64,000 nt of DNA, from the NCBI RefSeq assembly GCF_028649655.1, contig NZ_JAQSLN010000003.1, positions 1,411,964-1,475,963 of the forward strand, given 5' to 3'. Of the stretch, positions 1-8,349 are shown in pieces (the stretch's first letter is position 1; each line of letters opens with the position of its first letter). A model generated the notes under the pieces. That model searched no databases and was not told the origin of the DNA. It was given only the letters and a program-made list of their open reading frames with translations. The stretch comes from Halobacteriovorax sp. GB3. GTDB lineage: Bacteria > Bdellovibrionota > Bacteriovoracia > Bacteriovoracales > Bacteriovoracaceae. A program made the position numbers and the translations under genes.

Positions 1-422
1 ACGGTCACAACTTCAATACAGCAATCTGCTATGAGATTCTTTTTTCAAATTTTATTAGAAGTTATTTCAATGCCAATGAAGAACTTCCTGATTTCATCAT
101 CAATATTACAAATGATTCTTGGTATGGAAATACATCTGAACCTCTTCAACATCTCTTTCTCTCTCACTGGAGGGCCTTAGAATTTGATACTCCTGTTGTT
201 CGTGTAACAAATACTGGAATTACTTCAGTTCTTCATGAAGATGGAAGTGAAAGTGAGAGACTTGAGTATCACACGAAGGGAACACTCGATATAACTCTTC
301 CTATAAGAGAGACTAAGGAAAAGACCTTTTTCCAAATAGTAGGCTTTTATGGAATGTTTATGATTTGGATCGGTCTCTTTGCTTTTTTGGTACTAATCAG
401 AAAAAGAAAAACTAGTTCTTAG
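1..422 (+). CDS. lnt: Apolipoprotein N-acyltransferase, C-terminal part (5' end outside window)
   Basis: Open from the left edge (first full codon at base 3) to TAG at 420-422, about 139 residues. Lnt N-acylates the N-terminal cysteine of outer-membrane lipoproteins at the inner membrane. The fragment starts just before the ICYE motif, whose cysteine (codon 27-29) matches the nucleophile Cys387 region of E. coli Lnt. It continues with NDSWYG, the RALE and PVVRVTNTG signatures typical of the nitrilase-like domain, and ends with one hydrophobic segment followed by a basic tail (RKRK), as in the family. The stop overlaps the convergent kdsD gene by 11 bases. Family recognition is firm; the missing N-terminal membrane segments lie outside the window. 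Confidence 0.9.
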   Translation, partial: GHNFNTAICYEILFSNFIRSYFNANEELPDFIINITNDSWYGNTSEPLQHLFLSHWRALEFDTPVVRVTNTGITSVLHEDGSESERLEYHTKGTLDITLPIRETKEKTFFQIVGFYGMFMIWIGLFAFLVLIRKRKTSS

Positions 423-1407
423 AACTGAGAGTGAATCCTTCTTTTAAAAGATCGTGTAAGCGAATAAAACCTTGAAATTTACCCTTATCTAAAACAGGAA
501 GGATACTAATTTCTCTTTGTCTCTCTTCCATAAGTTTTAGCGCAGAAAAGGCTAGCTCATGAGAACTTATCGAGACAGGGTTTTTATTGACGATATCTTT
601 GACTTTGACAGTTAATCCTTTGTCATTTTTAGCTAGAGTTCTTCTAATATCACCTTCGACAACAATTCCACAGAAACGTTCCTCATCATCACAAACGGCA
701 CATCCTCCGATTGGATTATTTGTCATTTGAATAATGACGTCTTTCAATGTTTCATTTTCTTTAATGACTGGACATTTACTCGCAGGCCACATTAAATCTG
801 TTACCTTCATTCTAAGAGACTTTCCAAGAAGACCACCAGGATGATTTTCAGCAAAGCCTTCTTTAGTTAGACCAACAATTTTTTCAAAGAAAACAGCAAG
901 GGCATCACCCATTGCCAGGGCCAATGTTGAACTTGTCGTCGGTGCTTGATTATTGAGACAAGCCTCTTTTTCAACAGAGCAATCAAAAACGATTCCACAT
1001 TTTTTAGCAATTGGTGAATTGATATTTCCTAGTAGACCAATAAATTGATCTTCACGATTTTGTAAGTAAGGTAAAAGTTTTGTGATTTCTTCAGTTGTTC
1101 CCGATTTAGATAAGAAAACAATTGCATCTTGTGCTCTAACGCGACCAAGGTCTCCGTGTAAGGCTTCAGTTGGATGAAGAAAGAATGATGAAAGTCCAAG
1201 AGAAGAGAATGTTGAGGCCAGTTTCTGCCCAATTAACCCAGACTTTCCTACTCCGCAGAAAATAAGTGAAGCACCAGTGTTTCTCAAAGAAAGAAATAAT
1301 TCCTCAACTTTGGAAACTTCAGATTCTTTAATTCTACTCGCTGCAAGAGTCAGTGCTTGCGCTTCAAGTTCTAAGACATTTTTTAATACTTCTACATTAT
1401 TTTTCAT
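412..1407 (-). CDS. kdsD: D-arabinose 5-phosphate isomerase (KdsD/KpsF family)
   Basis: About 331 residues. It interconverts ribulose 5-phosphate and arabinose 5-phosphate, the first step towards Kdo for LPS. The N-terminal SIS domain (about residues 35-180) shows GVGKSGLIG, the LSKSGTTEE phosphosugar loop and APTTSSTLALAMGD. NHPGGLLG follows, containing the catalytic-type histidine. A CBS pair occupies about residues 205-325. I chose the ATG at 1407; the frame opens two codons earlier at a TTG, with no better ribosome binding site. Length and domain order match KdsD/KpsF/GutQ proteins exactly. Whether it is the housekeeping KdsD or a capsule-type KpsF cannot be told from sequence, but the neighbouring envelope genes and absence of capsule genes favour KdsD. 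Confidence 0.88.
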   Translation of the reverse strand: MKNNVEVLKNVLELEAQALTLAASRIKESEVSKVEELFLSLRNTGASLIFCGVGKSGLIGQKLASTFSSLGLSSFFLHPTEALHGDLGRVRAQDAIVFLSKSGTTEEITKLLPYLQNREDQFIGLLGNINSPIAKKCGIVFDCSVEKEACLNNQAPTTSSTLALAMGDALAVFFEKIVGLTKEGFAENHPGGLLGKSLRMKVTDLMWPASKCPVIKENETLKDVIIQMTNNPIGGCAVCDDEERFCGIVVEGDIRRTLAKNDKGLTVKVKDIVNKNPVSISSHELAFSALKLMEERQREISILPVLDKGKFQGFIRLHDLLKEGFTLSSKN

Positions 1408-1525
1408 ACTCAACCGGGACTATTTTACATTCTGAATAATCAGTATAAACCAATCAAAGCTCATGATATACTTTAACAGTATTATTATTTTATTAAAAAT
1501 TAGCAGAATTGACCACGTTAAGATT

Positions 1526-2041
1526 ATGAAAAAACTTTTTTTACTAAGCTTTCTAATTCTCTTTCACTCATGTTCATCTTATGAGCAATTTCAATATATT
1601 GTTGAAGAATACGAGATGCCTACCCAGGTTTTTGACTCCGATTACAATTTGACTTGGCAAGCCGTAATAAAAATTATGTCAAGTTACGACCTCGCAACGA
1701 AGAGTCAGGAAACGGGCGTTTTAAAAACGAGATGGGAAGATAATACAATGCAAATGAATTTTAGTGATTCATTTAGCGTAGGAGATGCTGTAAAAGCAGC
1801 GAAGTTTAAACTCATTATCAATGTCGTAAAAGGATACAAAGGAACCAGAGAAGTTTCTAAAGTAACTATTTACAAGAGACAAATGATTGAGAAAGACTTT
1901 CTTCAAGGCTGGAAAGTAATAAGAAGTGACGGCATCCAAGAAAAGACAATCCTCTATCGTATTGGACGAGTGATCTCTCTTGAGAAGAAATTAAAAGAGA
2001 TCGAAGAGAAGAAAGCGAGAGAAGAAGAAGCAAGCTTCTAA
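1526..2041 (+). CDS. Putative lipoprotein, BamC/NlpB-like
   Basis: 171 residues from the ATG at 1526. The frame is open further upstream, but only this start places a lipoprotein signal (Met-Lys-Lys, hydrophobic core, HSC lipobox cysteine at about residue 17) at the N terminus. The mature part has a pattern of alternating strands (a FDSDYNLTWQAV stretch, then GVLKTRWED) reminiscent of BamC/NlpB-type domains that assess side chains of an outer-membrane assembly complex. The C terminus is a charged helix rich in Glu and Lys. It sits convergent with the HEAT-repeat gene, overlapping it by 4 bases. The lipoprotein call is strong; the BamC resemblance is a weak, visual inference. Confidence 0.6.
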   Translation: MKKLFLLSFLILFHSCSSYEQFQYIVEEYEMPTQVFDSDYNLTWQAVIKIMSSYDLATKSQETGVLKTRWEDNTMQMNFSDSFSVGDAVKAAKFKLIINVVKGYKGTREVSKVTIYKRQMIEKDFLQGWKVIRSDGIQEKTILYRIGRVISLEKKLKEIEEKKAREEEASF

Positions 2042-2799
2042 ATCGAAACAAGAGAAATTGATTTCTTTTTCCAAAAACGTCGAATAGATTTCTTATTTCC
2101 TGTTGGAGCTTTTAAACCTTCAATCTTAGAAAGAGCATAATTGACTTCTTCAAAGATATCTTCATATTTCTTCTTTTGAATCATTGTAAGTAACGGCTTT
2201 GTTGCCTTTTTAAACTTCAGATCTCCAACTGTACGAATCACTTTCTTTACGATGTGCATTCTCTTAAGAGACTTCTTCCCCTTCATATTTTCATGATAAT
2301 TTCTTTTATCATACAACATTGACCAAACATGAGGAGCAGCTTTTGTAATTGCCAGTTCGTTGATATTACTTAGGGCCTGAGTTCTTACTAACATCGACTT
2401 ATCTTTTAAAAGTTTAATATAAGTTTCAGAGTAGCGTTGATCTTTTAAGGCCAAGAGTGTTTTGAGACTTGCCATTCTCATGACCCAGCTTGGATGCTCA
2501 GTAAATTTAGAGATAAAAGGTGCTGACTTTTTCCCCATAATACGGCCAAGTAAGAAAGTAGCGACCCATCTATTCTTATCAGGGAAAGACCCATCTTTCA
2601 TGATTTTAATAAGACTAGGAACGGCCTTAGAATTTAAGGCCAACGTTTCCTTTTTAAGTTTTTCGATTTCTTTATTCGACTTGTATTGAATTCGATATTT
2701 TGCAAGAAGAGGTGAATTGCTAGAACCTTGAACTGATTCAATCTTTGCATAACTACACAAACTTGTAAGAACAAGCATTCCTATAAAAGTCTTCTTCAT
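2038..2799 (-). CDS. Secreted HEAT-repeat protein
   Basis: 253 residues from the ATG at 2799, which follows AAAGGA at good spacing. The longer open frame upstream lies inside the next gene and has low-complexity composition, so it is a shadow. An N-terminal signal peptide (MKKTFIGMLVL..., predicted cleavage after SYA near residue 18) directs export. The mature protein is a series of helix pairs typical of HEAT/armadillo repeats: AVPSLIKIMKDG, RWVATFLLGRI, SWVMRMASLKTLLAL, SMLVRTQALSNI, KATKPLLTMI. Such repeats bind other proteins; no enzymatic motif is seen. It lies 16 bases downstream of the membrane coiled-coil gene and is probably cotranscribed, suggesting a shared envelope role. Specific function unknown. 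Confidence 0.7.
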   Translation of the reverse strand: MKKTFIGMLVLTSLCSYAKIESVQGSSNSPLLAKYRIQYKSNKEIEKLKKETLALNSKAVPSLIKIMKDGSFPDKNRWVATFLLGRIMGKKSAPFISKFTEHPSWVMRMASLKTLLALKDQRYSETYIKLLKDKSMLVRTQALSNINELAITKAAPHVWSMLYDKRNYHENMKGKKSLKRMHIVKKVIRTVGDLKFKKATKPLLTMIQKKKYEDIFEEVNYALSKIEGLKAPTGNKKSIRRFWKKKSISLVSI

Positions 2800-2815
2800 T
2801 GCAAATCCTTTGCTT

Positions 2816-3850
2816 TTATCCAAGCATCTTTTCAAATTCTGAAAGTAATTCTTCTGCAGACTTCTTGTCTGAATCGTCCATGGCAGGAACATCTGGCTCA
2901 TCATCGCCAGCAGCTTCCTCAGCTTCCCCTCCACCTTGAGAATCTTCAATAGCTTTGGCCATTTCAGCTTCAAGATCAATTTCACTATCAGCAACTTCAT
3001 CAGGAATAGCTTCTTCAGCAGGAGCAGGTGTTGGCTCAGCAACAGCTTGTGGCTCAGGTTCTGGTTCAGGAGTTGGCTCTGGTTCCGGTGCTGGTTCAGG
3101 TACTGGTTCAGCAACAGGCGCAGGAGCTGCTCCACCGGCCTTAAGAGCTTCTAATTCTTTTTTAAGTTGTTCATTTTCTTGCTGTAGTTTTTTTACATTG
3201 GCGAGATCATCTTCAATAATTGAGTACTCTTGAAGTTGTTCTTTTAAACGATCTCTTTCTTCTGTAACTTCTGCTAATTGTTGTTTTAATGCTGCATCTT
3301 CTCCACCACCAGCATTGGCAGAAGCCTCAGCAAGTTGCTTATCTTTATCTGCAAGTCTAGCTTGAAGATTTGAAATCTCACTTTGTAGAATGGCAACTTC
3401 TTCACCTGCACCACTAGCATTAGCAAGATCAGCTAACCTTTTTTCAAGATCATTGATTAAATGTTGCTTAGCCGCGAGATCTTCATTGAGCTTAGCGATT
3501 TGCGCGTTCTTTTGATTTAGCTCTTCAGTACTTGCACCACCAACTTGAACACCACTCTGTGGCAGATCTGAAACGGGAACAACTGATGGAATACCTTCAG
3601 AAACATCTAATCCCCCTCCTCTAAAAAGAGAAGACTTTAAAGAATTAGAATTTTGAATAATTGAATCAAGGTAATTCTTTACAACATGTGCTGGAATTTC
3701 ATGACGAAGTTCTTGAAATTTTCTTCTATTATAAAACCAATACACGATAAGCAGAACTGCTATAAAAACGAGAAAAACAATAGAGATAATGAGTGTCTCA
3801 TTTTGTATTTCCATCATATCTCTAGTAAATCTTTTTAAGATCTCTGACAC
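2816..3850 (-). CDS. Inner-membrane protein with coiled coil and Pro-Glu-rich tail
   Basis: About 344 residues. I prefer the GTG at 3850, because AAGGA lies 8 bases before it. The ATG at 3859 overlaps that site and would have no ribosome binding site. One membrane segment (IISIVFLVFIAVLLIVYWFY, near residues 20-40) is followed by a basic stop-transfer. Next comes a long coiled coil (about 120-235) rich in Glu, Gln, Lys and Leu, then a low-complexity Ala/Pro/Glu segment of repeated EPEP units, and an acidic C terminus with a final LLSEFEKMLG helix. The topology suggests a cytoplasmic or periplasmic scaffold anchored in the inner membrane. I recognise no family. A near-consensus sigma-70 promoter precedes it. 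Confidence 0.65.
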   Translation of the reverse strand: MSEILKRFTRDMMEIQNETLIISIVFLVFIAVLLIVYWFYNRRKFQELRHEIPAHVVKNYLDSIIQNSNSLKSSLFRGGGLDVSEGIPSVVPVSDLPQSGVQVGGASTEELNQKNAQIAKLNEDLAAKQHLINDLEKRLADLANASGAGEEVAILQSEISNLQARLADKDKQLAEASANAGGGEDAALKQQLAEVTEERDRLKEQLQEYSIIEDDLANVKKLQQENEQLKKELEALKAGGAAPAPVAEPVPEPAPEPEPTPEPEPEPQAVAEPTPAPAEEAIPDEVADSEIDLEAEMAKAIEDSQGGGEAEEAAGDDEPDVPAMDDSDKKSAEELLSEFEKMLG

Positions 3851-3902
3851 TTTATCCATCCTTGGAAAAATTCAATTTCATTCTTATTATAAGGCCAATA
3901 AA

Positions 3903-3932
3903 ATTATAGGGATAGGGCAAAATTTTTGTCAA
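3903..3932 (-). promoter_or_regulatory. Sigma-70-type promoter for the coiled-coil/HEAT gene pair
   Basis: Read on the minus strand, TTGACA (3927-3932) and TATAAT (3903-3908) are both perfect consensus boxes separated by 18 bases. The boxes lie 40-80 bases upstream of the coiled-coil gene start and in the gap after the inositol-monophosphatase gene. The match is seen directly; activity is inferred. Confidence 0.75.
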
Positions 3933-3960
3933 TAATTCCCTACTAATAAAACTGTTTTAC

Positions 3961-4806
3961 TCAGGAATTAATGAGCTTTTTCATTTGTGCATGAACTGGA
4001 GATCTCGCCGCTAAAATCGTTTCTCCAAAGGGAGAAAACTTCTTAGCATTATAGTCAGTTACTTTAACACCAGCTTCCTGGCAAATAATCGCAGCTGCGG
4101 CCATGTCCCAAGGAGCCAATCCCCTCTCCCAAAACCCATCGAAGGTCCCTTCGGCCACGTAGCATAAATCAAGAGCAGCAGAACCCATGCGACGGATTCC
4201 TCGACAAGTTCCCATCATATGCCAAAAGAGATCAAATTCTTTTTGATTAGGCTTACCTTTTTCAGTTATAAAGCCTGTAACAAGCATTGATTCATTGAGT
4301 TTTTTACTCAACCTATTATTGAATATTTTCTTCGCTCTCTTGGCTCCAACTTTAAAAAATGATCCACCATTTTGGTAGGCCATAAATGTATGGGCACTCG
4401 TAGGTCTATGAACGACGCCAAGAATTGGCTGACCTTTTTTAACAAGAGAGATACATACGGCAAAGTAGTCCATTCCATTTAAAAAGTTATTCGTTCCATC
4501 AAGAGGATCGACAACCCATGCATAATCCATTTGTGCATACTTTTGGTAGGCTTCTTTTTTCCCTTGATAGTCTTGAAAAGCTGATTCCTCCCCGAGAATA
4601 GGAATCGTAGGAAAATCACGCTTTAAACTTTTTATGATATGTTTTTCAGCTTCAACATCTGCCTCAGAGAAGACTCCTTGAGCCTCTTTAGAAGTGATAT
4701 TTAATCGATTAAGTTTTTTCTGGTACTTCATAAGTTTTGCACCAGTTTCAATACTAATTTTAGCAACAATATCTAAGGTCTTTTTTAACTCAGTGTTCTT
4801 CATCAT
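3961..4806 (-). CDS. suhB: Inositol monophosphatase family protein (SuhB-like)
   Basis: 281 residues. Family members hydrolyse inositol-1-phosphate or related sugar/nucleotide phosphates using Mg2+ or Li+-sensitive metal sites. All metal-binding motifs are visible: GEES at 72-75, DPLDGT at 100-105 (Asp100, Asp103), and WDMAAAA with Asp234. The length matches E. coli SuhB (267). The gene overlaps the upstream yacG by 17 bases, so translation is probably coupled. The symbol reflects family resemblance only; HisN, CysQ-type or inositol phosphatase activity cannot be separated by inspection. Confidence 0.82.
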   Translation of the reverse strand: MMKNTELKKTLDIVAKISIETGAKLMKYQKKLNRLNITSKEAQGVFSEADVEAEKHIIKSLKRDFPTIPILGEESAFQDYQGKKEAYQKYAQMDYAWVVDPLDGTNNFLNGMDYFAVCISLVKKGQPILGVVHRPTSAHTFMAYQNGGSFFKVGAKRAKKIFNNRLSKKLNESMLVTGFITEKGKPNQKEFDLFWHMMGTCRGIRRMGSAALDLCYVAEGTFDGFWERGLAPWDMAAAAIICQEAGVKVTDYNAKKFSPFGETILAARSPVHAQMKKLINS

Positions 4807-5023
4807 CTTCTCTAAAAAAGTTTAAATCCTCTTGCGGGATTTCAAATTCATCAAACTCTAGTTCTTCAGGAGTTTTCTTTATTGGTACAGTATAACTTTC
4901 ACTCATCCATAATCCAAGATCGACCATTTTACATCTTTCACAACAAAATGGTCTAAACTCACTCGAATAATAATCAAATTCTTTTTTACAATGTGGGCAT
5001 TTAACAGAAAGAACCTTACTCAT
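4790..5023 (-). CDS. yacG: DNA gyrase inhibitor YacG, zinc protein
   Basis: 77 residues. The YacG signature is complete: CPHC (Cys9, Cys12) and RPFCCERCKMVDLGLWM (Cys27, Cys31) form the single zinc site, followed by the DLG-x-W motif. In E. coli this protein binds GyrB and blocks DNA binding. Two flexible acidic segments make up the C terminus. A ribosome binding site (AGGAATATAGAG) precedes the ATG. It is 3 bases downstream of the class IV aminotransferase gene and overlaps the SuhB-like gene, so the three form one transcription unit. Confidence 0.85.
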   Translation of the reverse strand: MSKVLSVKCPHCKKEFDYYSSEFRPFCCERCKMVDLGLWMSESYTVPIKKTPEELEFDEFEIPQEDLNFFREDDEEH

Positions 5024-5026
5024 TCT

Positions 5027-5824
5027 CTATATTCCTAATGTTAGATAAAAACGTCTTTGAATTTCTTTAAATAAACGATTTGAAAGTTCATGCTCCTCGA
5101 ATCGATTGGCACATCTTAAAAAGCGAAGAGAATTCGTTAACCAAATTTCATCACAATTATAGAGATCCTCTTCGTGAATTTGTTCTTGAGAAAAGTCATA
5201 TGAATTCTTCTTCAAAAAATGAATAAGTTTATTTCGAACAATTCCAAGGAGAAGTCCACTTTGTTCAGGAGGAGTAATAATTCGCCCCTCTTTTACGATA
5301 AAGACATTACTAAAACTCGCTTCTAAAATATAGTCATCTGTATTTAAAAAGAGAATATCATCAAAGTCTAAAGTATTGGCCCTCTCAATTTCTCTAAGTG
5401 TTTCCAGATAATTTCCTGACTTCAAAAAACTTGGCAAAATACTGTGCCCTCGACGGGACTCACTCAAACAAAGAGAAAGGTCTTTTTGTTGCTCTAAAAA
5501 CTCTTTTACACTCACAAGTGAATGATTCTTTCCCGTCAATGTTTTGAATAAAGTGATACGAAGATAGTACTGCTTTTCAGTTTCAAGTTCTAAAAGTAGC
5601 TTTTCTAAAATAGAACTCAATTCTTCGAAGTTAAAATCATCACCGTAAAGATAATTCCAAGAGCGCATTAATCTTTCTAAGTGCTCTTGTTGGAAAAGAA
5701 CTTTTCCTTTAATAATACGAGTTGTAGTAAAGGGAGATTCTCCAAATAGAAAGGCCCTATTTAATAGGAGTTCACCACTTTGTGCTTCCTCTCCATCCAG
5801 GAGAATGAAATCAGTCCTAATCAT
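5027..5824 (-). CDS. Class IV pyridoxal-phosphate aminotransferase (PabC/IlvE-like)
   Basis: About 265 residues from the ATG at 5824, preceded by GGATATAAGA. The frame is open to a TTG at 5884 and another ATG at 5836, but the family normally begins about where MIRTDFILLDG begins. Fold-type IV motifs are present: the FGESPFTTTRI segment, the PLP lysine in FLKSGNYLE, the EASFSNVFIV segment that binds the cofactor phosphate, and SGLLLGIVRNKL. Members include 4-amino-4-deoxychorismate lyase, branched-chain and D-amino-acid aminotransferases. Length and the missing long BCAT insertions favour a PabC-type lyase in folate synthesis, but this is inference. Confidence 0.75.
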   Translation of the reverse strand: MIRTDFILLDGEEAQSGELLLNRAFLFGESPFTTTRIIKGKVLFQQEHLERLMRSWNYLYGDDFNFEELSSILEKLLLELETEKQYYLRITLFKTLTGKNHSLVSVKEFLEQQKDLSLCLSESRRGHSILPSFLKSGNYLETLREIERANTLDFDDILFLNTDDYILEASFSNVFIVKEGRIITPPEQSGLLLGIVRNKLIHFLKKNSYDFSQEQIHEEDLYNCDEIWLTNSLRFLRCANRFEEHELSNRLFKEIQRRFYLTLGI

Positions 5825-5845
5825 TCTTATATCCATCAAAGTTAC

Positions 5846-5873
5846 TTGAAATGTTAGATTCAATCGGTAATAT
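5846..5873 (+). promoter_or_regulatory. Candidate sigma-70 promoter for the pantothenate operon
   Basis: TTGAAA (5846-5851) is followed after 16 bases by TAATAT (5868-5873), about 50 bases upstream of the ketol-acid reductoisomerase-like start at 5922. The boxes are imperfect. It lies just outside the class IV aminotransferase gene if that gene starts at 5824. Confidence 0.4.
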
Positions 5874-5921
5874 ATCTCGGTCAACTCATCTTAACGATGA
5901 ATGAAGACAAAGGAAAGGACA

Positions 5922-6854
5922 ATGAACACTGATCAAGTTGCCATTATTGGTCTTGGCTCACAAGCAAAAGCTTGGGCCCTAAACTTAAAAGATTCTGGAC
6001 GCGATGTCTTCATTATCCTCAGGGACAAAAGCCCATCTCACGAGCTTGCGAGGAGCATGGGTTTAAAGACTTTATCATTTGAAGATGAGCTCAATTCATT
6101 TGATCTGATTGTCATGCTCACACCAGACCATATTCAATACGATCTTCTTAAGAGCTATAGCCATAAATTTAAAAATCAGGCTACTTTCGTTTATGCCCAC
6201 GGCTGGTCACCTATTCGTGGAGTTTTGAAAGATTTTCCAAATTTTTCTCATACACTACTCGCCCCCAAGGCCATTGCTAGTGAAGTTCGATTTCAATATG
6301 AAACGAAGGGGAAATTAGGAGCAGCTTTTTGTACAAAGCATGCTCATAATCCAAATGAAGCAAAAGAAATTATTATTAAACTTGCTAAAGATCTAGGAAT
6401 CACGGCTGGTCCTTACGAAAGTACTTTTGAAGAAGAAACAAAGGCAGATCTTTTCTCTGAACAAACTCTACTCTGTAGTCTTCTCCCTTATGGCGCACTG
6501 CTCTCTTACAATGCATTAAGAAAGAGTGGAGTAAGTAAGGAAGTTGCCTTTATGGAATGCTGGCTTGAGGTGAAACTCATTGCTGACGCCTTGGTCAAGA
6601 TGGGACCTATCGAGTTTTTTCAACTAATTAGCCCTAATGCCTTGGCCGGGGCCAACAAAGCACGCCAAGTTCTCTTTGACAAAGAGTACCGTCACAAATT
6701 AGATTCACTTCTCCACGATATTGAATCGGGTGACTTTTATAGAGAATGTGAAAACACGAATCATCAAAAGCTTAGAGAGGAAGTTTTAGAGCAATGGCGC
6801 TCCCAAGAACTGTGCTCTGTTTTTGAAGAACTAAAAGACGAATTAATACCATGA
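5922..6854 (+). CDS. Ketol-acid reductoisomerase-like protein, candidate ketopantoate reductase
   Basis: 310 residues from the ATG at 5922, which has AGGAAAGGAC before it; an in-frame ATG at 5901 lacks such a site. The N-terminal Rossmann fold carries GLGSQ (10-14), followed by AHGWSP (His93) and LLAPK (Lys116). The C-terminal half shows ADLFSEQ, whose Asp176 and Glu180 match the Mg2+ ligands of class I ketol-acid reductoisomerases, plus ECWLEVKLI (Glu212, Glu216). No ilv genes are nearby. It overlaps panB by 4 bases and lies in a pantothenate/CoA operon with no panE. IlvC is known to reduce ketopantoate in some bacteria, so I infer it supplies pantoate here. A true branched-chain amino acid role remains possible. 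Confidence 0.72.
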   Translation: MNTDQVAIIGLGSQAKAWALNLKDSGRDVFIILRDKSPSHELARSMGLKTLSFEDELNSFDLIVMLTPDHIQYDLLKSYSHKFKNQATFVYAHGWSPIRGVLKDFPNFSHTLLAPKAIASEVRFQYETKGKLGAAFCTKHAHNPNEAKEIIIKLAKDLGITAGPYESTFEEETKADLFSEQTLLCSLLPYGALLSYNALRKSGVSKEVAFMECWLEVKLIADALVKMGPIEFFQLISPNALAGANKARQVLFDKEYRHKLDSLLHDIESGDFYRECENTNHQKLREEVLEQWRSQELCSVFEELKDELIP

Positions 6855-7675
6855 CGACAAAGAAGCAATCAGCACTCAATACATTAAAGATTAGAAAGAA
6901 TAAGATCAAAAAAGGTGCGACACCTTTACAAATGCTAACGTGCTACGATTACCAAACAGCTCGCATGCTCAATGAAACAGACGTCGATCTTCTTCTTGTC
7001 GGTGATTCTGTTGGAAATGTTGTTCTTGGATATGAAACAACTGTTCAAGTTACAATTGATGAAATGAAAATTTTTAGTGCAGCCGTCAAAAGAGGTGCTC
7101 CAAATAAATTTATCGTTGCAGACCTTCCCTTTGGAACTTATGCAACAGTTGATGATGGAATTAAGAATGCTATCGAGCTTTTTCAATACTCTAAAGCAGA
7201 AGCAATTAAGCTGGAAGGTGCTTATCCCCATCACTTAGAACTGATTCAAAGACTTACTCAAACAGGTATTCCTGTTATGGGTCATCTAGGTCTAACACCA
7301 CAATCGGTCTACGAACTTGGTGGTTACTATATGCATGGTAAGACTGATAAGTCTGCCAAGAAACTTGTTCAAGAGGCCATTGCTCTTCAAGAAGCAGGTT
7401 GTTTCTCTATTGTTCTTGAGTGCGTTTCATCTGATTTAGCTACTAAAATCACTGAAATGCTAGATATCCCGACAATCGGAATTGGAGCGGGCGAATTAAC
7501 AGATGGACAAGTTCTTGTAATAAACGACCTTCTTCATTTAGGTCCAGAAAGACCGCCAAAGTTTTGCCAACCAGTTGCCAATCTCTTTGAACTTAAGAAA
7601 TCACTGATTCAAGATTACTTGAAATCGAGAATTGCACCTTTTATCGAAGAGCAGCCGCCACTTCCTCTTCAATAA
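6851..7675 (+). CDS. panB: 3-methyl-2-oxobutanoate hydroxymethyltransferase
   Basis: 274 residues, the usual PanB length. It transfers a hydroxymethyl group from methylene-tetrahydrofolate to alpha-ketoisovalerate to give ketopantoate. Diagnostic motifs: LTCYDYQTAR, LLVGDSVGNVVLG (metal-binding Asp), the VADLPFGTY segment, MGHLGLTPQS, KLEGA and IGIGAG. The start overlaps the previous gene in an ATGA arrangement, and its TAA overlaps the coaX ATG, so the three genes are translated as one coupled unit. Confidence 0.95.
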   Translation: MTTKKQSALNTLKIRKNKIKKGATPLQMLTCYDYQTARMLNETDVDLLLVGDSVGNVVLGYETTVQVTIDEMKIFSAAVKRGAPNKFIVADLPFGTYATVDDGIKNAIELFQYSKAEAIKLEGAYPHHLELIQRLTQTGIPVMGHLGLTPQSVYELGGYYMHGKTDKSAKKLVQEAIALQEAGCFSIVLECVSSDLATKITEMLDIPTIGIGAGELTDGQVLVINDLLHLGPERPPKFCQPVANLFELKKSLIQDYLKSRIAPFIEEQPPLPLQ

Positions 7676-8349
7676 TGAACGTTGCAACAGTTGACCATGG
7701 TAATACAAATCCCCACGTTGGTCTCTTTTCAAACGACCAGTTAACTAAAGTAATTTCTCTTAATGAGTTTTTAGAACTCGATCATCATCATTTTAAAAAA
7801 GTTATCTCGTCTGTTGGAAAACGCGAATTAATCCAGAGAATCGATGGTATCTACATCAACCAGTTTTTTAAAGAAAAACACTTTCTCTCCATGCCAGTTC
7901 ACTACAGTGAAACTCTCGGTCAAGACCGGTTGGCCTGTTCTTATTACGCTTTCAAAAAATATTCAAATCAAAGAGTTCTCATCTTAGATATTGGAACATT
8001 CTTTACTGCTGATCTTGTAACAGAAAATGGCCTTGAAGGAGGCTACATCTTTCCGGGACTTCGTCTTAGTAATGATCTCTACAAAAATGGTGCTCAACTT
8101 TCTTCTGTTGATAACTTAAATGAGATTACTTCAAGCTCTCTTGCTCACACGACCTCCGATGCAATCAAAAATGCACTTCATTTACAGTTTGAGGCGATCG
8201 TTAAAGAACTAGAAACAAGAGTCAATCCAGATTTGATTCTTATAACGGGCGGTCAAAGTCATTTTTTAGAAAAGTTTACGAGGGCAAAAACATTGGCGGA
8301 CAAAGAACTTATCCACCATGCTCTTTATGAGATTTTTAAATCGTTATGA
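7675..8349 (+). CDS. coaX: Type III pantothenate kinase
   Basis: 224 residues, slightly short for CoaX (about 250). It phosphorylates pantothenate, the committed step of CoA synthesis. ASKHA-fold motifs are visible: VDHGNTNPHVG with the phosphate-loop Asp near residue 7, the LGQDRLACSYYA segment that in this family binds pantothenate, LDIGTFFTADLV (usually GTAxT, here GTFFT) and the EGGYIFPGL motif. The start codon overlaps the panB stop. It converges with the small gene on the other strand, overlapping by 6 bases. Confidence 0.88.
   Translation: MNVATVDHGNTNPHVGLFSNDQLTKVISLNEFLELDHHHFKKVISSVGKRELIQRIDGIYINQFFKEKHFLSMPVHYSETLGQDRLACSYYAFKKYSNQRVLILDIGTFFTADLVTENGLEGGYIFPGLRLSNDLYKNGAQLSSVDNLNEITSSSLAHTTSDAIKNALHLQFEAIVKELETRVNPDLILITGGQSHFLEKFTRAKTLADKELIHHALYEIFKSL

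Noticed and set aside
3000..3130. DNA tandem repeat in the Pro/Glu segment
   Set aside because: It codes for the EPEP tail of the coiled-coil protein; codons vary enough that a separate repeat element is not needed.
2800..3135. 112-codon N-terminal extension of the HEAT-repeat gene
   Set aside because: Lies inside the coiled-coil gene in another frame, Leu/Gln-rich shadow of its Glu/Gln repeats; a signal peptide and ribosome binding site mark the true start at 2799.
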